Shown piece after piece: positions 22,817-22,861 of a DNA stretch of 22,861 nucleotides. The position numbers and the translations under genes are program-made. The stretch lies in NCBI GenBank assembly GCA_047631875.1, contig JBLIAZ010000013.1, positions 1-22,861 on the forward strand, read 5' to 3'. The DNA comes from JBLIAZ01 sp047631875. Lineage in GTDB: Bacteria; Bacteroidota; Bacteroidia; Flavobacteriales_C; GCA-002722245. The notes beneath the pieces were generated by a model. The model worked only from the letters and a program-made list of their open reading frames with translations, searched no databases and was not told the DNA's origin. Within the stretch, counting starts at the first letter, position 1, and each line of letters opens with the position of its first letter.

Positions 22817-22861
22817 TTTACAGACTGCCCCTCACTATTTTCAATAGCTAGTAAAACATCG

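Noticed and set aside
1..22861. CRISPR arrays, insertion sequences, rRNA genes, toxin-antitoxin or phage-defence modules
   Set aside because: I looked for regularly spaced repeats, transposase or integrase motifs, rRNA sequence and small two-gene modules with known toxin or defence domains and saw none.

Overview
The window reads as chromosomal DNA of a marine or aquatic Bacteroidota, most likely a flavobacterium of the Flavobacteriales (a Crocinitomicaceae-like lineage is a guess). The reasons are low GC, two secreted proteins ending in type IX secretion (T9SS) C-terminal sorting domains, -7 promoter boxes of the TAnnTTTG type instead of E. coli boxes, near absence of Shine-Dalgarno sequences, the nusB / DUF1573 lipoprotein / yajC cluster, and a Cys-type CcmE. 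No phage, plasmid, IS element or CRISPR array is visible.

Layout. 2-1147: 5'-truncated DEAD-box RNA helicase. 1201-1731 (-): small lipoprotein. 1783-4860 (+): large T9SS-exported pappalysin-like metalloprotease. 5019-6719 (-): family 20 glycosidase with chitobiase-type and F5/8-type C-terminal domains. 6889-8652 (+): scramblase/LURP-one-like protein, an unknown 125-residue protein and YaaA. 8778-10097 (+): GH18 chitinase with T9SS tail, interrupted by a single in-frame TAA. 10117-10197: long hairpin terminator between convergent genes. 10214-11882 (-): MFS transporter followed by an SUI1/eIF1-like protein. 12119-13318 (+): rRNA m5C methyltransferase. 13357-13869 (-) and 14079-14534 (+): isopentenyl-diphosphate isomerase and a Nudix-fold protein with a damaged Nudix box, divergent. 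14619-15326 (+): barrel-like lipoprotein. 15303-19373 (-): cytochrome c maturation operon ccmC-ccmD-ccmE-ccmF. 19411-19560: imperfect foldback repeat. 19706-20527 (-): lipoprotein of unknown function. 20746-22569 (+): nusB, DUF1573 lipoprotein, yajC. 22650-22723: tRNA-Met(CAT) with promoter and terminator.

How the genes work together. The GH18 chitinase and the GH20 hexosaminidase would together take chitin to N-acetylglucosamine, and the T9SS metalloprotease fits a polymer-degrading lifestyle. The four ccm genes form one tightly packed transcription unit for heme delivery and ligation to c-type cytochromes, using the Cys variant of CcmE. The remainder is mostly housekeeping (RNA helicase, rRNA methylation, isoprenoid synthesis, transcription elongation, Sec accessory factor, tRNA).

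The best leads are the nonsense codon inside an otherwise intact chitinase, the foldback element upstream of ccmC, the CxxxY CcmE in an operon lacking ccmB/G/H, and the degenerate Nudix protein beside idi. I found no convincing entirely new multi-gene system.
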